Source: a gamma proteobacterium HTCC5015
GTDB lineage: Bacteria; Pseudomonadota; Gammaproteobacteria; HTCC5015
Reading direction: 5' to 3'
Length of the DNA stretch: 64,000 nucleotides
Assembly: GCA_000155715.1 (NCBI GenBank)
Contig: DS990601.1
Location: 1-64,000, forward strand
Each line of letters begins with the position of its first letter. Position 1 is the first letter of the stretch. Below the pieces are notes generated by a model. That model saw nothing but the letters and a program-made list of their open reading frames with translations. It was not told where the DNA came from and searched no databases. Of the stretch, positions 36,579 to 46,553 are shown in pieces. Both the position numbers and the translations under genes were made by a program.

Positions 36579-36998
36579 ATGGATTTATTAATAAAGTTAC
36601 TCACCCGGTTCGGCGATAAGATTAGCTCATTGGGCGCGCTGGTTTCTGCCATGGGATGCGCCATGTGTTTCCCGGCCATTGCCAGTCTGGGCGCTGCGGT
36701 AGGACTGGGTTTTCTCAGCCAATGGGAAGGTTTGTTTGTTAATACCCTGTTACCGTTGTTTGCCTGGATAGCCCTGGTACTCAACGGACTTGGCTGGCTC
36801 AGTCACCGGCAATGGCACCGTAGCGCGCTGGGTGTGGTTGGCCCCATTTTATTGCTGTTATCGCTCTATCCGTTTTTCCAATACGGCTGGAGCAGCTATG
36901 TCACCTATTCAGCATTAGGCCTGATGGTTGCCGTATCGCTTTGGGATATTTTTTCACCGGCGAATAAACGCTGTGATGATGAAAGTTGCGCGGTTTAA
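36579..36998 (+). CDS. merC: MerC mercury transporter
   Basis: A 139-residue inner-membrane protein with four helices, an additional Hg(II) uptake route. The Cys pair C27 and C30 (SAMGCAMCFPA) in the first helix and a C-terminal CDDESC are the MerC pattern. AAGGAG lies just before the ATG. It begins three bases after the merP stop, so it is translated with it. Confidence 0.93.
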   Translation: MDLLIKLLTRFGDKISSLGALVSAMGCAMCFPAIASLGAAVGLGFLSQWEGLFVNTLLPLFAWIALVLNGLGWLSHRQWHRSALGVVGPILLLLSLYPFFQYGWSSYVTYSALGLMVAVSLWDIFSPANKRCDDESCAV

Positions 36999-37026
36999 CC
37001 CGACGAAATGCCTGACTACAATTTGA

Positions 37027-38703
<1,677 letters not shown>

Positions 38704-38714
38704 GAGAGGGCAGT

Positions 38715-39515
38715 ATGGGAACGGCTCACGCCACGCATTCACTGACAGCCCCAACGGTCAATGCGTTGGCGGATGGATTGAACAAGGGTGAATTCGTTCC
38801 TTTTTACCAGCCCCTATGGGACGTTCAACGCCAATGCTGGGAAGGCGTTGAAACGCTCGTTCGCTGGCAACATCCAACTGAAGGATTGATTCAGCCCGAC
38901 ACCTTTATTCCCGTTGCCGAACAAAGCGGATTAATTCTGGAACTGGGCGCGTTTGTCTTACAGGCGGCCTGTCAGCAGATGATGCACTGGCGTCAACGCG
39001 GCCTACCCGAGGGTATCATCGCGGTCAATGTCTCTGCATTACAAATCCACCAACCTGACTTTGTCGAAGACCTTGCCAGGATTTTGCGTGATACGGGACT
39101 GCCAGCTCCGGCATTGGAGCTGGAATTAACCGAAACACTGGCCCTGGAGGATACACCGATCCTGATCGAAAACCTGCATCGCTGCCAGGCGCTGGGCATT
39201 CGCCTGTCCATTGACGATTTTGGTACCGGGAGTTCGTCGCTGGCACGCTTGCAATGCTGCCCAGTGACCCGGCTAAAAATCGACAAAACCTTTGTCACGC
39301 ATATGACAACCGAGCCAAAGGATCGCGCCATTACCGAAAGCATCATTACCCTTGGGCATAACCTGAATTTATCCATCGTCGCGGAAGGGGTTGAGACGGC
39401 CGCTCAGCAACAACTTTTAGAGAAGCTTGGCTGTGATGTCTTACAGGGCTATCGGCTGGCGCGGCCAGCTGATGCCATAACCACGGCAACGCTGTGGCCA
39501 AGCCATAATGCTTGA
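38715..39515 (+). CDS. EAL-domain protein inside the mer operon (Urf2-like)
   Basis: A 266-residue single-domain EAL protein, the fold of c-di-GMP phosphodiesterases. Seen motifs are PFYQPLWDV, NVSALQ, LELELTE, LSIDDFGTGSSSLARL, KIDKTFV and VAEGVETAAQQQ. The signature itself reads ETL (GVETLVRW) instead of EAL. An EAL protein, Urf2, also accompanies mer genes in Tn21-type elements, but there it lies at the end of the operon; here it sits between merA and merD. No sensory domain is attached. AGAGAGGG precedes ATG 38715. Activity against c-di-GMP is uncertain because of the altered signature. Confidence 0.87.
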   Translation: MGTAHATHSLTAPTVNALADGLNKGEFVPFYQPLWDVQRQCWEGVETLVRWQHPTEGLIQPDTFIPVAEQSGLILELGAFVLQAACQQMMHWRQRGLPEGIIAVNVSALQIHQPDFVEDLARILRDTGLPAPALELELTETLALEDTPILIENLHRCQALGIRLSIDDFGTGSSSLARLQCCPVTRLKIDKTFVTHMTTEPKDRAITESIITLGHNLNLSIVAEGVETAAQQQLLEKLGCDVLQGYRLARPADAITTATLWPSHNA

Positions 39516-39534
39516 AACAAATGGAGACAAACCT

Positions 39535-39969
39535 ATGTCAAAAGCCACCGTGTCAAAAGATGTGTCACGATACTTTGAAGTGATCCCTGATTTTGCGGCG
39601 TTCATGGATAACGAAGGGCAAACACTTGAGTTTCCCTTAACGATCTCGCAACTGGCGAAAGCCGCGCAAACCACAGTCCATACCGTCAGGAATTACGTCC
39701 TGGAAAATTTGGTACTTTGCCCTGAGCATTCCTCCGGTGGTTTCGGTTTATACGATCAATGCGCCTTAAACCGGCTGCGCTTCATTCGCGCGGCACGTGC
39801 GGCAGGTTTGTTGATTTTGGATATAAAACCCTTGCTCCACGCCATCAACGAAGGCGACCAGCAAGCCTGTGAAGCGGCCATGCGCGAATTGCAAACCAAA
39901 ATTGATGAACGCCAGGCATACTTGCAGGCATTGGATTCACAGCTGTCGGAGCTGCGTCAACTGGCCTGA
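39535..39969 (+). CDS. merD: MerD-like MerR-family co-regulator
   Basis: A 144-residue MerR-family protein. The helix-turn-helix reads LTISQLAKAAQTTVHTVRNY, followed by the MerD-like SGGFGLYDQCALNRLRFIRA and a C-terminal dimerisation helix. The Hg-binding Cys residues of MerR are absent, as in MerD, which is thought to displace Hg-MerR and shut the operon down. The first about 30 residues (VSRYFEVIPDFAAFMDNEGQ) extend beyond typical MerD. GGAG lies eight bases before ATG 39535. Confidence 0.85.
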   Translation: MSKATVSKDVSRYFEVIPDFAAFMDNEGQTLEFPLTISQLAKAAQTTVHTVRNYVLENLVLCPEHSSGGFGLYDQCALNRLRFIRAARAAGLLILDIKPLLHAINEGDQQACEAAMRELQTKIDERQAYLQALDSQLSELRQLA

Positions 39970-39992
39970 TCGCGATAACAAAGGAGTATACG

Positions 39993-40388
39993 ATGTCAGA
40001 AAAATGTGAAACCGGACCCCACGACTGGGTAGCCAATAAAGGCCGATTTATTCTCACCTGGGTATTGCCAGCGATACTCATAGTGATTACCGGCGTGATG
40101 CAACTTGCACCGTGGATAACCGGCAGTATCTGGGCGATCGCTTTAAGTTGGATGGGATATGCCTGTTTAAGAAATGCGCGTCAATGTGGCCGAATGCATT
40201 GTTTTTTCAGCGGGCCATTTTTTCTGGGTTCCGCCATGTTGGCATTGGGTGTTGGGATGCAGTGGATACAATGGCCCACCTTTAACGGACTAGGACTCTT
40301 TTTACTGATCGGTACACCACTGGTTTGCGTGTTACCGGAGATGTTCTGGGGAACTTACAAAGTTGCGACACACGGCAAAGAAGAATGA
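39993..40388 (+). CDS. Unknown membrane protein of the mer operon
   Basis: A 131-residue protein with three or four membrane helices (FILTWVLPAILIVITGVMQL, then GSIWAIALSWMGYACL and two further ones). The loop CLRNARQCGRMHCFFSG contains three Cys and one His close to the membrane, which would suit metal or thiol chemistry. I do not recognise a family. AAGGAG lies before the ATG, 23 bp after merD. The next gene's ATG overlaps its TGA by four bases, so they are translationally coupled. Position suggests a role in mercury handling; this is inference. Confidence 0.75.
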   Translation: MSEKCETGPHDWVANKGRFILTWVLPAILIVITGVMQLAPWITGSIWAIALSWMGYACLRNARQCGRMHCFFSGPFFLGSAMLALGVGMQWIQWPTFNGLGLFLLIGTPLVCVLPEMFWGTYKVATHGKEE

Positions 40389-40951
40389 ATGCGATAGCGG
40401 AGCGCGCTACAAACTCTATAAAATGCCTCTGGTCACTTGTGGTGTATGCATTTCAATCTCCGGTTCAGGATTCTCACTCAAAACGGCGTACCGCGATCCT
40501 CTTTAGTCTGGTGCTGGTCGTCCACTTGGTTGTCCTGCCAGCGCATGTTCTGGGTTCCGATATTGGTTTTCGATCTTTTGCACATCTTAATCTGAGTATT
40601 GCACTATTTGCGTTTCTGTTCGCAACACTGGAGAGCGTGCTCATCAATTTATGGGTTCAACTGATACGCCAGAAGACCCATTGCAGAACGGCTTCAGCGG
40701 CGGGCGGCATGTTGATCGGGCTCGTGAGCCCCCTCTTGTGTTGTACCCCGCTGCTGCCGACCTTCTTAAGTTTTGTCGCCATACTGTTTCCTTTTGCTGT
40801 TTCTGGTATGGGTCTCAAAATTCAGTATGCGGTCAATGTCTATCAAACCGAAACGTTGCTGTTGGCGTTGGTATTACTGTTGTTTGCGATTGTTCAAAAT
40901 GCTTGGCACCTCAATTCAGGCACCGTAATGGCAGGCCATCACAAGGAATAA
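40385..40951 (+). CDS. Unknown membrane protein with CC motif, mer operon
   Basis: A 188-residue protein with about five hydrophobic helices. A MerT-like segment GLVSPLLCCTPLLPTFLSF (near residues 113-131) has a vicinal Cys pair in a helix, as in MerT and some other metal transporters, and it is preceded by QKTHCRTASAAGG. It ends MAGHHKE. No family is recognised. Its ATG overlaps the preceding stop (ATGA), so both membrane proteins are likely made together. A transport role for Hg(II) or for a product of detoxification is inference. Confidence 0.72.
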   Translation: MNAIAERATNSIKCLWSLVVYAFQSPVQDSHSKRRTAILFSLVLVVHLVVLPAHVLGSDIGFRSFAHLNLSIALFAFLFATLESVLINLWVQLIRQKTHCRTASAAGGMLIGLVSPLLCCTPLLPTFLSFVAILFPFAVSGMGLKIQYAVNVYQTETLLLALVLLLFAIVQNAWHLNSGTVMAGHHKE

Positions 40952-41067
40952 AGCAATGAAAGCCACTTGCGACTAATCTGGGAAAACCCAAATGACAACT
41001 AAAAACCTAATAACTATAACGCGATGCTTTTACACAATAATGCATCTGTCAGAGAAAATTTAAGTCG

Positions 41068-44055
41068 ATGGCCGCTATCTATCAGACAGCTTATCCACGA
41101 ATTAAATCTGATATCACGGAAGATGAGTTAGGGGATGTCTTTACACCTACGCCGGAAGAGAAAAAGTTTGCACTGCGTCACTGTAAACGAACCAGCGCAT
41201 CCTTTTTGGGGCTCCTGATTCAGCTAAAAATCACACAGCGATTGGGCCGGTTTGTGAACCTGGGCGAAGTACCAAAGGTGATCATCACGCACATTAAAAA
41301 TCAGTGCCGTTCGCGGGTGACACTGAAGGATCTCCAAACCTATTACACATCGGGCGCGAAGGATCGTCACGTAAAGCTGATTCGACGCCATCTCAATATC
41401 AAAGCCTACGATGCGGCCAAGACCTCTGCATTGGCGCAGACATGGGCACTGGAAGCAGCGACCACCAAAGAAGCATTAGCGGATATCATCAATGTCACGT
41501 TGGAATATTTGGTAAAGGAGCGATACGAACTCCCGGCGTTCAGTGTACTTGAGCGGATATGTCAGGCGGCCAGGGCCGAAGTCAACACTCGGTATTACGA
41601 TCAATTGTGTGGCTTTTTAGAGTCTGAAAGTCGCCAATGCATCAACGATATTCTTCGATCCAGCACAGGACTGAATGGTTTTGGTTGGAGCACGCTGAAA
41701 AATGAACCCAAACGCCCGACCCCTCGTAATATCCATGCGTATATCCAATACCTGGAATGGCTGACCTCCCTGCAAACACTTTTGCCCACGGATTTGGCTT
41801 TGCCGCCGGTGAAGCACCAGCAGTTTATCAACGAGGCCAAGGCCCTGGATTACGCCGAATTGATGAAACTAAAGCTGAACAAGCGACTCGCACTCGTCAT
41901 CGTTTTAATCCGGCACCAATACGCACAAACACTGGATAACGCCGCCGATATTTTTATCAAGTTGCTGTTAAAAATGGATCGCTCGGCGCAGAAGCTGCTG
42001 GAGAAATACCTGGCAGACCATCAAAAGCAAACCGATCATTTGATTTCTGTACTGTCTGGGACAGTCAAGGTGTATCTGGATAAACCCGATTCAGTGACAG
42101 CTTTTGACCCGGTACTGGGAAAGAACAGTGATCAGTTACTGGCAATGTGCGAACAATATATGGCATTCGCTGGCAACAACTATTTACCGTTCATGGTACA
42201 ACTCTACAAAAAGCAACGATCCACCTTGTTCCGCACGATTGAAATACTCAACCTGGCATCGACCACGGAAGACAAGGACTTGCTCAATGCGTTCCAGTTT
42301 ATTTTGAAGCACAAAAAGCGTCGCACGGAGTTCCTGTCAATTCAAAGCGATCCGAACGATCCATCTTCCAGGAATGTCCTCAATATTCGCTGGATTCGCG
42401 AAAGCTGGTGGAAATTAGTCACGGGAAAATCAACCAAATCAGCACAGGTGACGGAGGTTAATAAAACCTGTTTTGAGCTGTGTGTGTTTGAACGGATCGC
42501 TGAAGAACTGAGTACCGGTGACTTGTTCATTCCCTACAGTGAAACCTTCGATGATTACCGGGAGCAGATGATCACCTGGGAAGAATACGAAGCGCAGTTG
42601 CCTACCTATTGCGAGGAGGTAGGGCTCGTCGCCGGTGATACTGAATTTACAAAAACGCTGAAGGAGTCCATGGAAACGAGCTGCCGGAAAGCTGACAGCC
42701 AATTCCCAGAGGACGAACTGGTTCGTATTGAAAACGGGAATCTGATTATCGGTAAACCAAAGCCTGATCAACCCTTACCAGAAGTCGAAGAAATTGGAGC
42801 GCTTTTGCGCGATCGGCTGGACAAAATCAACCTGCTTGATGTGATTATCAATGTCGAAAAGTGGCTGAACCTGAATAAACATTTTGGCCCGTTGTCGGGC
42901 TTCGAATCACGTATCAGCGACCCGGAGTTACGTTTTGTCCTGACCGTGTTTTGTTACGGTACCAACATTGGCCCCACCGAAACCGTGCGATCTGTGCAGG
43001 GTGTTTCTCGTAAGCAGGTAGCATGGCTTAATTTAAAGCGCACGACCGAAGCCCGTCTCGATAAAGCTATTGCGAAGATTAATAGCGAGTACAAGAAATA
43101 CCGGCTCATCGAGTGTTGGGGATCGGGCAACAGTGTGTCAGCCGATGGAAAACTTTGGGATCTCTACGAAGATAATTTGCTATCGGAGTATCATATTCGT
43201 TACGGCAGCTACGGCGGTATTGCTTATTACCACGTTTCGGACACCTATATTGCGTTGTTCAGCCGGTTTATTCCCTGCGGTGTCTACGAGGCGATTTATA
43301 TCCTGGACGGCTTACTCAACGACGAATCTGATTTCAATCCAGACACCGTTCACGGGGACACACAGGCGCAATCTACACCGGTGTTTGGCTTGGCGTACCT
43401 GCTGGGCATCAAGCTTATGCCCCGCATCCGAAATATTAAAGATCTTAGTTTCTATAAGCCTGACCGCGCTATGGTGCTCGATCATATTCAGTCCTTGTTC
43501 AAGGAGCCGATCAAGTGGGATCTCATTGAAAAGCACTATGCGGATATGATGCGAACGGCCATGTCAGTTAAAGCAGGGAAAATCACCGCTTCGACAATCC
43601 TGCGCCGGTTCGGCACCAAGAACCGGAAAAACAAGCTGTACTTTGCGTTCCGTGAACTCGGGCGCGTGGTCAGAACCATGTTTTTGCTGGAATACATTAC
43701 CGACGTTGATCTGCGCAAAACAATCCAGGCAGCGACCTGTAAGAGCGAAGAGTTCAATGAGTTTGCCCGGTGGTTGTTTTTTGCTAATGGCGGGAAAATT
43801 CCTGCAAACTTGAGACACGAACAAAGCAAAATTGTTAAATACAATCATTTGCTGGCCAACTTCGCGATCTTATACAACGTAAACGCGATGACCGAAGTGT
43901 TCAATCAATTGAAGTCGGAAGGGTACAATATAACCCGCGACCTTATGGCCGAATTCTCACCGTATCATACCGAGCATTTAGGGCGGCTAGGAAGTTTTGA
44001 GCTGGATCTAACCAAGCAGGTTAAGCCCATGACTTTTGAACTGCTGGTTGATTAA
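41068..44055 (+). CDS. tnpA: Tn3-family transposase of the mercury transposon
   Basis: A 995-residue DDE transposase. N-terminal DNA-binding part: TAYPRIKSDITEDELGDVFT. The catalytic Asp residues are in SADGKLWDLYEDN and VHGDTQAQSTPVFGLAYLLG and the Glu in CKSEEFNEFARWLFFAN. The stop lies 26 bp before the right inverted repeat. The protein is very close to the outer transposase at 55388. Differences concentrate in the first 100 residues (roughly a quarter differ by eye), while the catalytic half is almost identical. It can be expected to act on both elements' ends, which share a right repeat. Confidence 0.95.
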   Translation: MAAIYQTAYPRIKSDITEDELGDVFTPTPEEKKFALRHCKRTSASFLGLLIQLKITQRLGRFVNLGEVPKVIITHIKNQCRSRVTLKDLQTYYTSGAKDRHVKLIRRHLNIKAYDAAKTSALAQTWALEAATTKEALADIINVTLEYLVKERYELPAFSVLERICQAARAEVNTRYYDQLCGFLESESRQCINDILRSSTGLNGFGWSTLKNEPKRPTPRNIHAYIQYLEWLTSLQTLLPTDLALPPVKHQQFINEAKALDYAELMKLKLNKRLALVIVLIRHQYAQTLDNAADIFIKLLLKMDRSAQKLLEKYLADHQKQTDHLISVLSGTVKVYLDKPDSVTAFDPVLGKNSDQLLAMCEQYMAFAGNNYLPFMVQLYKKQRSTLFRTIEILNLASTTEDKDLLNAFQFILKHKKRRTEFLSIQSDPNDPSSRNVLNIRWIRESWWKLVTGKSTKSAQVTEVNKTCFELCVFERIAEELSTGDLFIPYSETFDDYREQMITWEEYEAQLPTYCEEVGLVAGDTEFTKTLKESMETSCRKADSQFPEDELVRIENGNLIIGKPKPDQPLPEVEEIGALLRDRLDKINLLDVIINVEKWLNLNKHFGPLSGFESRISDPELRFVLTVFCYGTNIGPTETVRSVQGVSRKQVAWLNLKRTTEARLDKAIAKINSEYKKYRLIECWGSGNSVSADGKLWDLYEDNLLSEYHIRYGSYGGIAYYHVSDTYIALFSRFIPCGVYEAIYILDGLLNDESDFNPDTVHGDTQAQSTPVFGLAYLLGIKLMPRIRNIKDLSFYKPDRAMVLDHIQSLFKEPIKWDLIEKHYADMMRTAMSVKAGKITASTILRRFGTKNRKNKLYFAFRELGRVVRTMFLLEYITDVDLRKTIQAATCKSEEFNEFARWLFFANGGKIPANLRHEQSKIVKYNHLLANFAILYNVNAMTEVFNQLKSEGYNITRDLMAEFSPYHTEHLGRLGSFELDLTKQVKPMTFELLVD

Positions 44056-44081
44056 CCCATAATATTCAATCGGTTACGTTA

Positions 44082-44119
44082 GAAGTGGCTAAATTCAACG
44101 CTTTTACCGGCCGGACCTC
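44082..44119 (-). repeat. Right terminal inverted repeat of the mercury transposon
   Basis: Thirty-eight bases, read inward GAGGTCCGGCCGGTAAAAGC and onward. It is identical to the right repeat of the outer element and is followed by the AAGAG duplication. Confidence 0.95.
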
Positions 44120-44817
44120 AAGAGGGGGCCCTCATTGATACCAGCTACTTTCATCCATGCTTCGATCGCTGTAGCCGGACAACAAATTTCAGCCCCCAAA
44201 GGTAAAGCACGAACCAACCCCTTTGATTGCTGATCGGTTTTGGAGCGAGGCAACCGAATGATCAGACCTTCCGGCTCCCACACCAAGTCCTTTATTTGTA
44301 TTGCGACCAGTTCGCTGCGGCGGAACCCCCCAAAAAAGCTGGTTAATACCAGCGCAATGTCCCGGTGCTTTTTTTTGCTGTTTGGGAGTTGCCGCATGTG
44401 ATTCACCATTTCGGCGATGTGCTCCAGACGCAGTGCCTTGGCTTTGCGCTTGGGCTGACCATGAGTGCGACGGATGCCTTCCATGGTTTTGCGGACCAAC
44501 GGATCACTTATCGGATCAATGAGTCCTTGGTAATGGTGCCATTGGCTAATGGCGGTCAAGTGAAGATCCAGGGTTCGGGAGTTGAGCGATTCGGCTCTGC
44601 CCAGCAGGTACCGGACGACAGTATCCCGGTCTGTGGGCAGGCGACCACCCCATTTTTCAAATTGCCGAATGGCCGAACGGTAGGCTTTACGCGTGTTGCC
44701 GGATGTCGCTGCCTGGAGGTATTGCCGCAATGACTCGGATTCCTGGCGTTCAACCAGGATCGAATCCTCATTACGTAATGACAAGTCGCTAGCTTGTTTT
44801 GGTGGTTTGTTGTTCAT
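44120..44817 (-). pseudogene. tnpS: 5' half of tnpS split by the mercury transposon
   Basis: The N-terminal about 230 residues of a tyrosine recombinase: MNNKPPKQASDLSLRNED, the core-binding domain with KAYRSAIRQFEKWGGRLPTD, the Arg box GGFRRSELVAIQ and the Lys segment LPRSKTDQQSKG. It stops at NEGPL where the mercury transposon begins. The His, second Arg and Tyr residues lie in the other half at 32702-33034, so this copy cannot be active. The start at 44817 has AAGGA upstream. It is head-to-head with the intact tnpS at 45004. Confidence 0.92.
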
Positions 44818-44854
44818 CAATAGGATTTCCTTCGATGTCACCCAAAAGGCGGCT

Positions 44855-44970
44855 ATGTACCGACGTTACAAGTCGAAAATTTACTTCAAGATCCATTAAC
44901 CTCCGATAATGAGCGTTATCGTGGGTTAAAGTATTTGGTTGAAAATTTTCAGCTTGTAACGCCGGTACAT
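44855..44970. other. Palindromic rst-like site between two head-to-head tnpS genes
   Basis: The core is TTAACCTCCGATAA (44896-44909), spacer TGAGCG, TTATCGTGGGTTAA (44916-44929); 12 of 14 arm positions pair. Outer boxes ATGTACCGACGTTACAAG (44855-44872) and CTTGTAACGCCGGTACAT (44953-44970) are also inverted copies of each other. In the tnpT-tnpS gap at 34.2 kb this outer box occurs only on the tnpS side. So both halves here are tnpS-type halves. Confidence 0.78.
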
Positions 44971-45003
44971 CGCCCCCTTTCTGCCGTCTTCAATAGGAAT
45001 CCA

Positions 45004-46011
45004 ATGAACCGCGAATCACCAGAAATGGCCACCGACTTATCGTTACGTAATGAAGAGTCAAGCCTGACTACCTATCAGGAAGCTGAGTCACTGCGGCACT
45101 ACCTCCAGGCAGCCACTTCAGACAGCACGCGAAAAGCTTACCGCTCGGCGATCCGGCAGTTCGAAAAATGGGGTGGAAGACTACCAACGGATCGGAATAC
45201 TGTGGTGCGCTACCTGTTAGCCAAAGCCGACTCCCTCAACGCTCGGACCCTGGATGTCCACCTCACGGCCATCAGCCAATGGCACCACCACCAGAGCCTG
45301 ATCGATCCCGTGCGCGATCCGTTGGTGCGCAAAACCATGGAAGGTATTCGCCGCACCCATGGCCAGCCCAAGCGAAAAGCCAAGGCGCTGCGCATGGAAC
45401 ACATCGCTCAGATGGTGAAGCATTTGCGGCGCTTGCCCGATAGCAAGAAGAATTTCCGAGATATAGCCCTGGTGTTGACGGGCTTTTTCGGGGCCTTTCG
45501 ACGGAGCGAATTAGTGGCCATACAAGTCAGCGATCTAGCGTGGGAGCCAGAAGGCCTGATTATCCGCTTGCCGCGCTCGAAGACTGATCAGCAAGCAACC
45601 GGGTTCGCCCGAGCCCTACCTTTTGGTGCCGAAAACTGCTGTCCTGCCACAGCGATTAAGGCATGGATGGAGGCGGCCAGCGTTGAGGATGGCCCTCTGT
45701 TCAGACCCGTCAATCGGTGGGATCAAGTGCACGAAAAAGCCCTGAATCCAGGCGCAATCAACGACCTGCTCAAAACTTTGGGAAAGGCCTGCCAGTTCGA
45801 TTTTGTACCGGACCTGAGCAGCCATAGCTTCCGCCGAGGCCTGTCCACGTCGGCAGCACGGGAACGGGTGGATTTTGAGCTAATTAAAAAACAGGGAGGT
45901 TGGAAGAGCGACGCCACAGTCTGGGAATATATTGAAGAAGGTCAGCAATTGTCTAACAACGCGACGGTGATATTGATGGAAAAGATGGCATCCATCATGT
46001 TATCCCCGTAA
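45004..46011 (+). CDS. tnpS: TnpS tyrosine recombinase (outer transposon)
   Basis: A 335-residue tyrosine recombinase with all catalytic residues: Arg in GAFRRSELVAIQ, Lys in LPRSKTDQQ, His and Arg in SHSFRRGLST, Tyr in VWEYIEEGQQ. The N-terminal domain reads ATSDSTRKAYRSAIRQFEKW. The ATG at 45004 is preceded by AGGAA and matches the start of the two other copies. It is the only intact tnpS of the outer element, whose own tnpT is truncated, so it may depend on TnpT of the nested mercury transposon. It lies head-to-head with the split tnpS and is followed by metal module 2. Confidence 0.92.
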   Translation: MNRESPEMATDLSLRNEESSLTTYQEAESLRHYLQAATSDSTRKAYRSAIRQFEKWGGRLPTDRNTVVRYLLAKADSLNARTLDVHLTAISQWHHHQSLIDPVRDPLVRKTMEGIRRTHGQPKRKAKALRMEHIAQMVKHLRRLPDSKKNFRDIALVLTGFFGAFRRSELVAIQVSDLAWEPEGLIIRLPRSKTDQQATGFARALPFGAENCCPATAIKAWMEAASVEDGPLFRPVNRWDQVHEKALNPGAINDLLKTLGKACQFDFVPDLSSHSFRRGLSTSAARERVDFELIKKQGGWKSDATVWEYIEEGQQLSNNATVILMEKMASIMLSP

Positions 46012-46127
46012 CGCATTCTCCGGACTCGTAATCGCTATCGATATCTGAATGGGACAATGGGCTTTTGATTCTCGCGTTTTATTGTTAGTATCCAGCATCC
46101 ATTTTTATGAGTCGGTCTGTTTTGATA

Positions 46128-46493
46128 ATGAATCGTTGGTTAACAATCGTATTAGCACTGGTGATTGCGCTGCAGTCACTGGCAGCTATTGGCGATATAA
46201 ATCAACCTCATTATCCCGCTACGCCTTATCACGCTCATGATCACGGGCATTCCCATGAAGACGTCCTCCTTGACTCGGTCACTCTGGAAATGGAGGAGTC
46301 TTCGACCTCATCGGACCCTTCGCGAGATCACGCGTCCGATCATTGCCATCAAAACCATGCCCATTTTCACATGGTGCTGGTGAGCGCGGCAACGGATATT
46401 GCCGTTTTGTCCGCCGGCCAGCGCTTGTCCGACTATCAAGCCCGTCATACTTCAGTCATCCCACCCTCCCTGTTCCGCCCTCCCATCGCCTAA
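46128..46493 (+). CDS. Small secreted His-rich protein at head of metal module 2
   Basis: A 121-residue protein with a signal peptide (MNRWLTIVLALVIALQSLAA). The middle is His-rich (YHAHDHGHSHED, then DHCHQNHAHFH), fitting periplasmic metal binding. It ends VIPPSLFRPPIA, identical in its last ten residues to the module 1 protein at 22421. ATG 46128 aligns with that protein's start; an ATG at 46107 adds seven residues. It precedes the RND trio by 60 bp and is presumably in the same transcript. Function unknown. Confidence 0.75.
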   Translation: MNRWLTIVLALVIALQSLAAIGDINQPHYPATPYHAHDHGHSHEDVLLDSVTLEMEESSTSSDPSRDHASDHCHQNHAHFHMVLVSAATDIAVLSAGQRLSDYQARHTSVIPPSLFRPPIA

Positions 46494-46553
46494 TCCTACG
46501 GCCCATCCCGTCCAGGGAACATTTTTCATTTAGACTTTCGTAGGAGAAGTACC

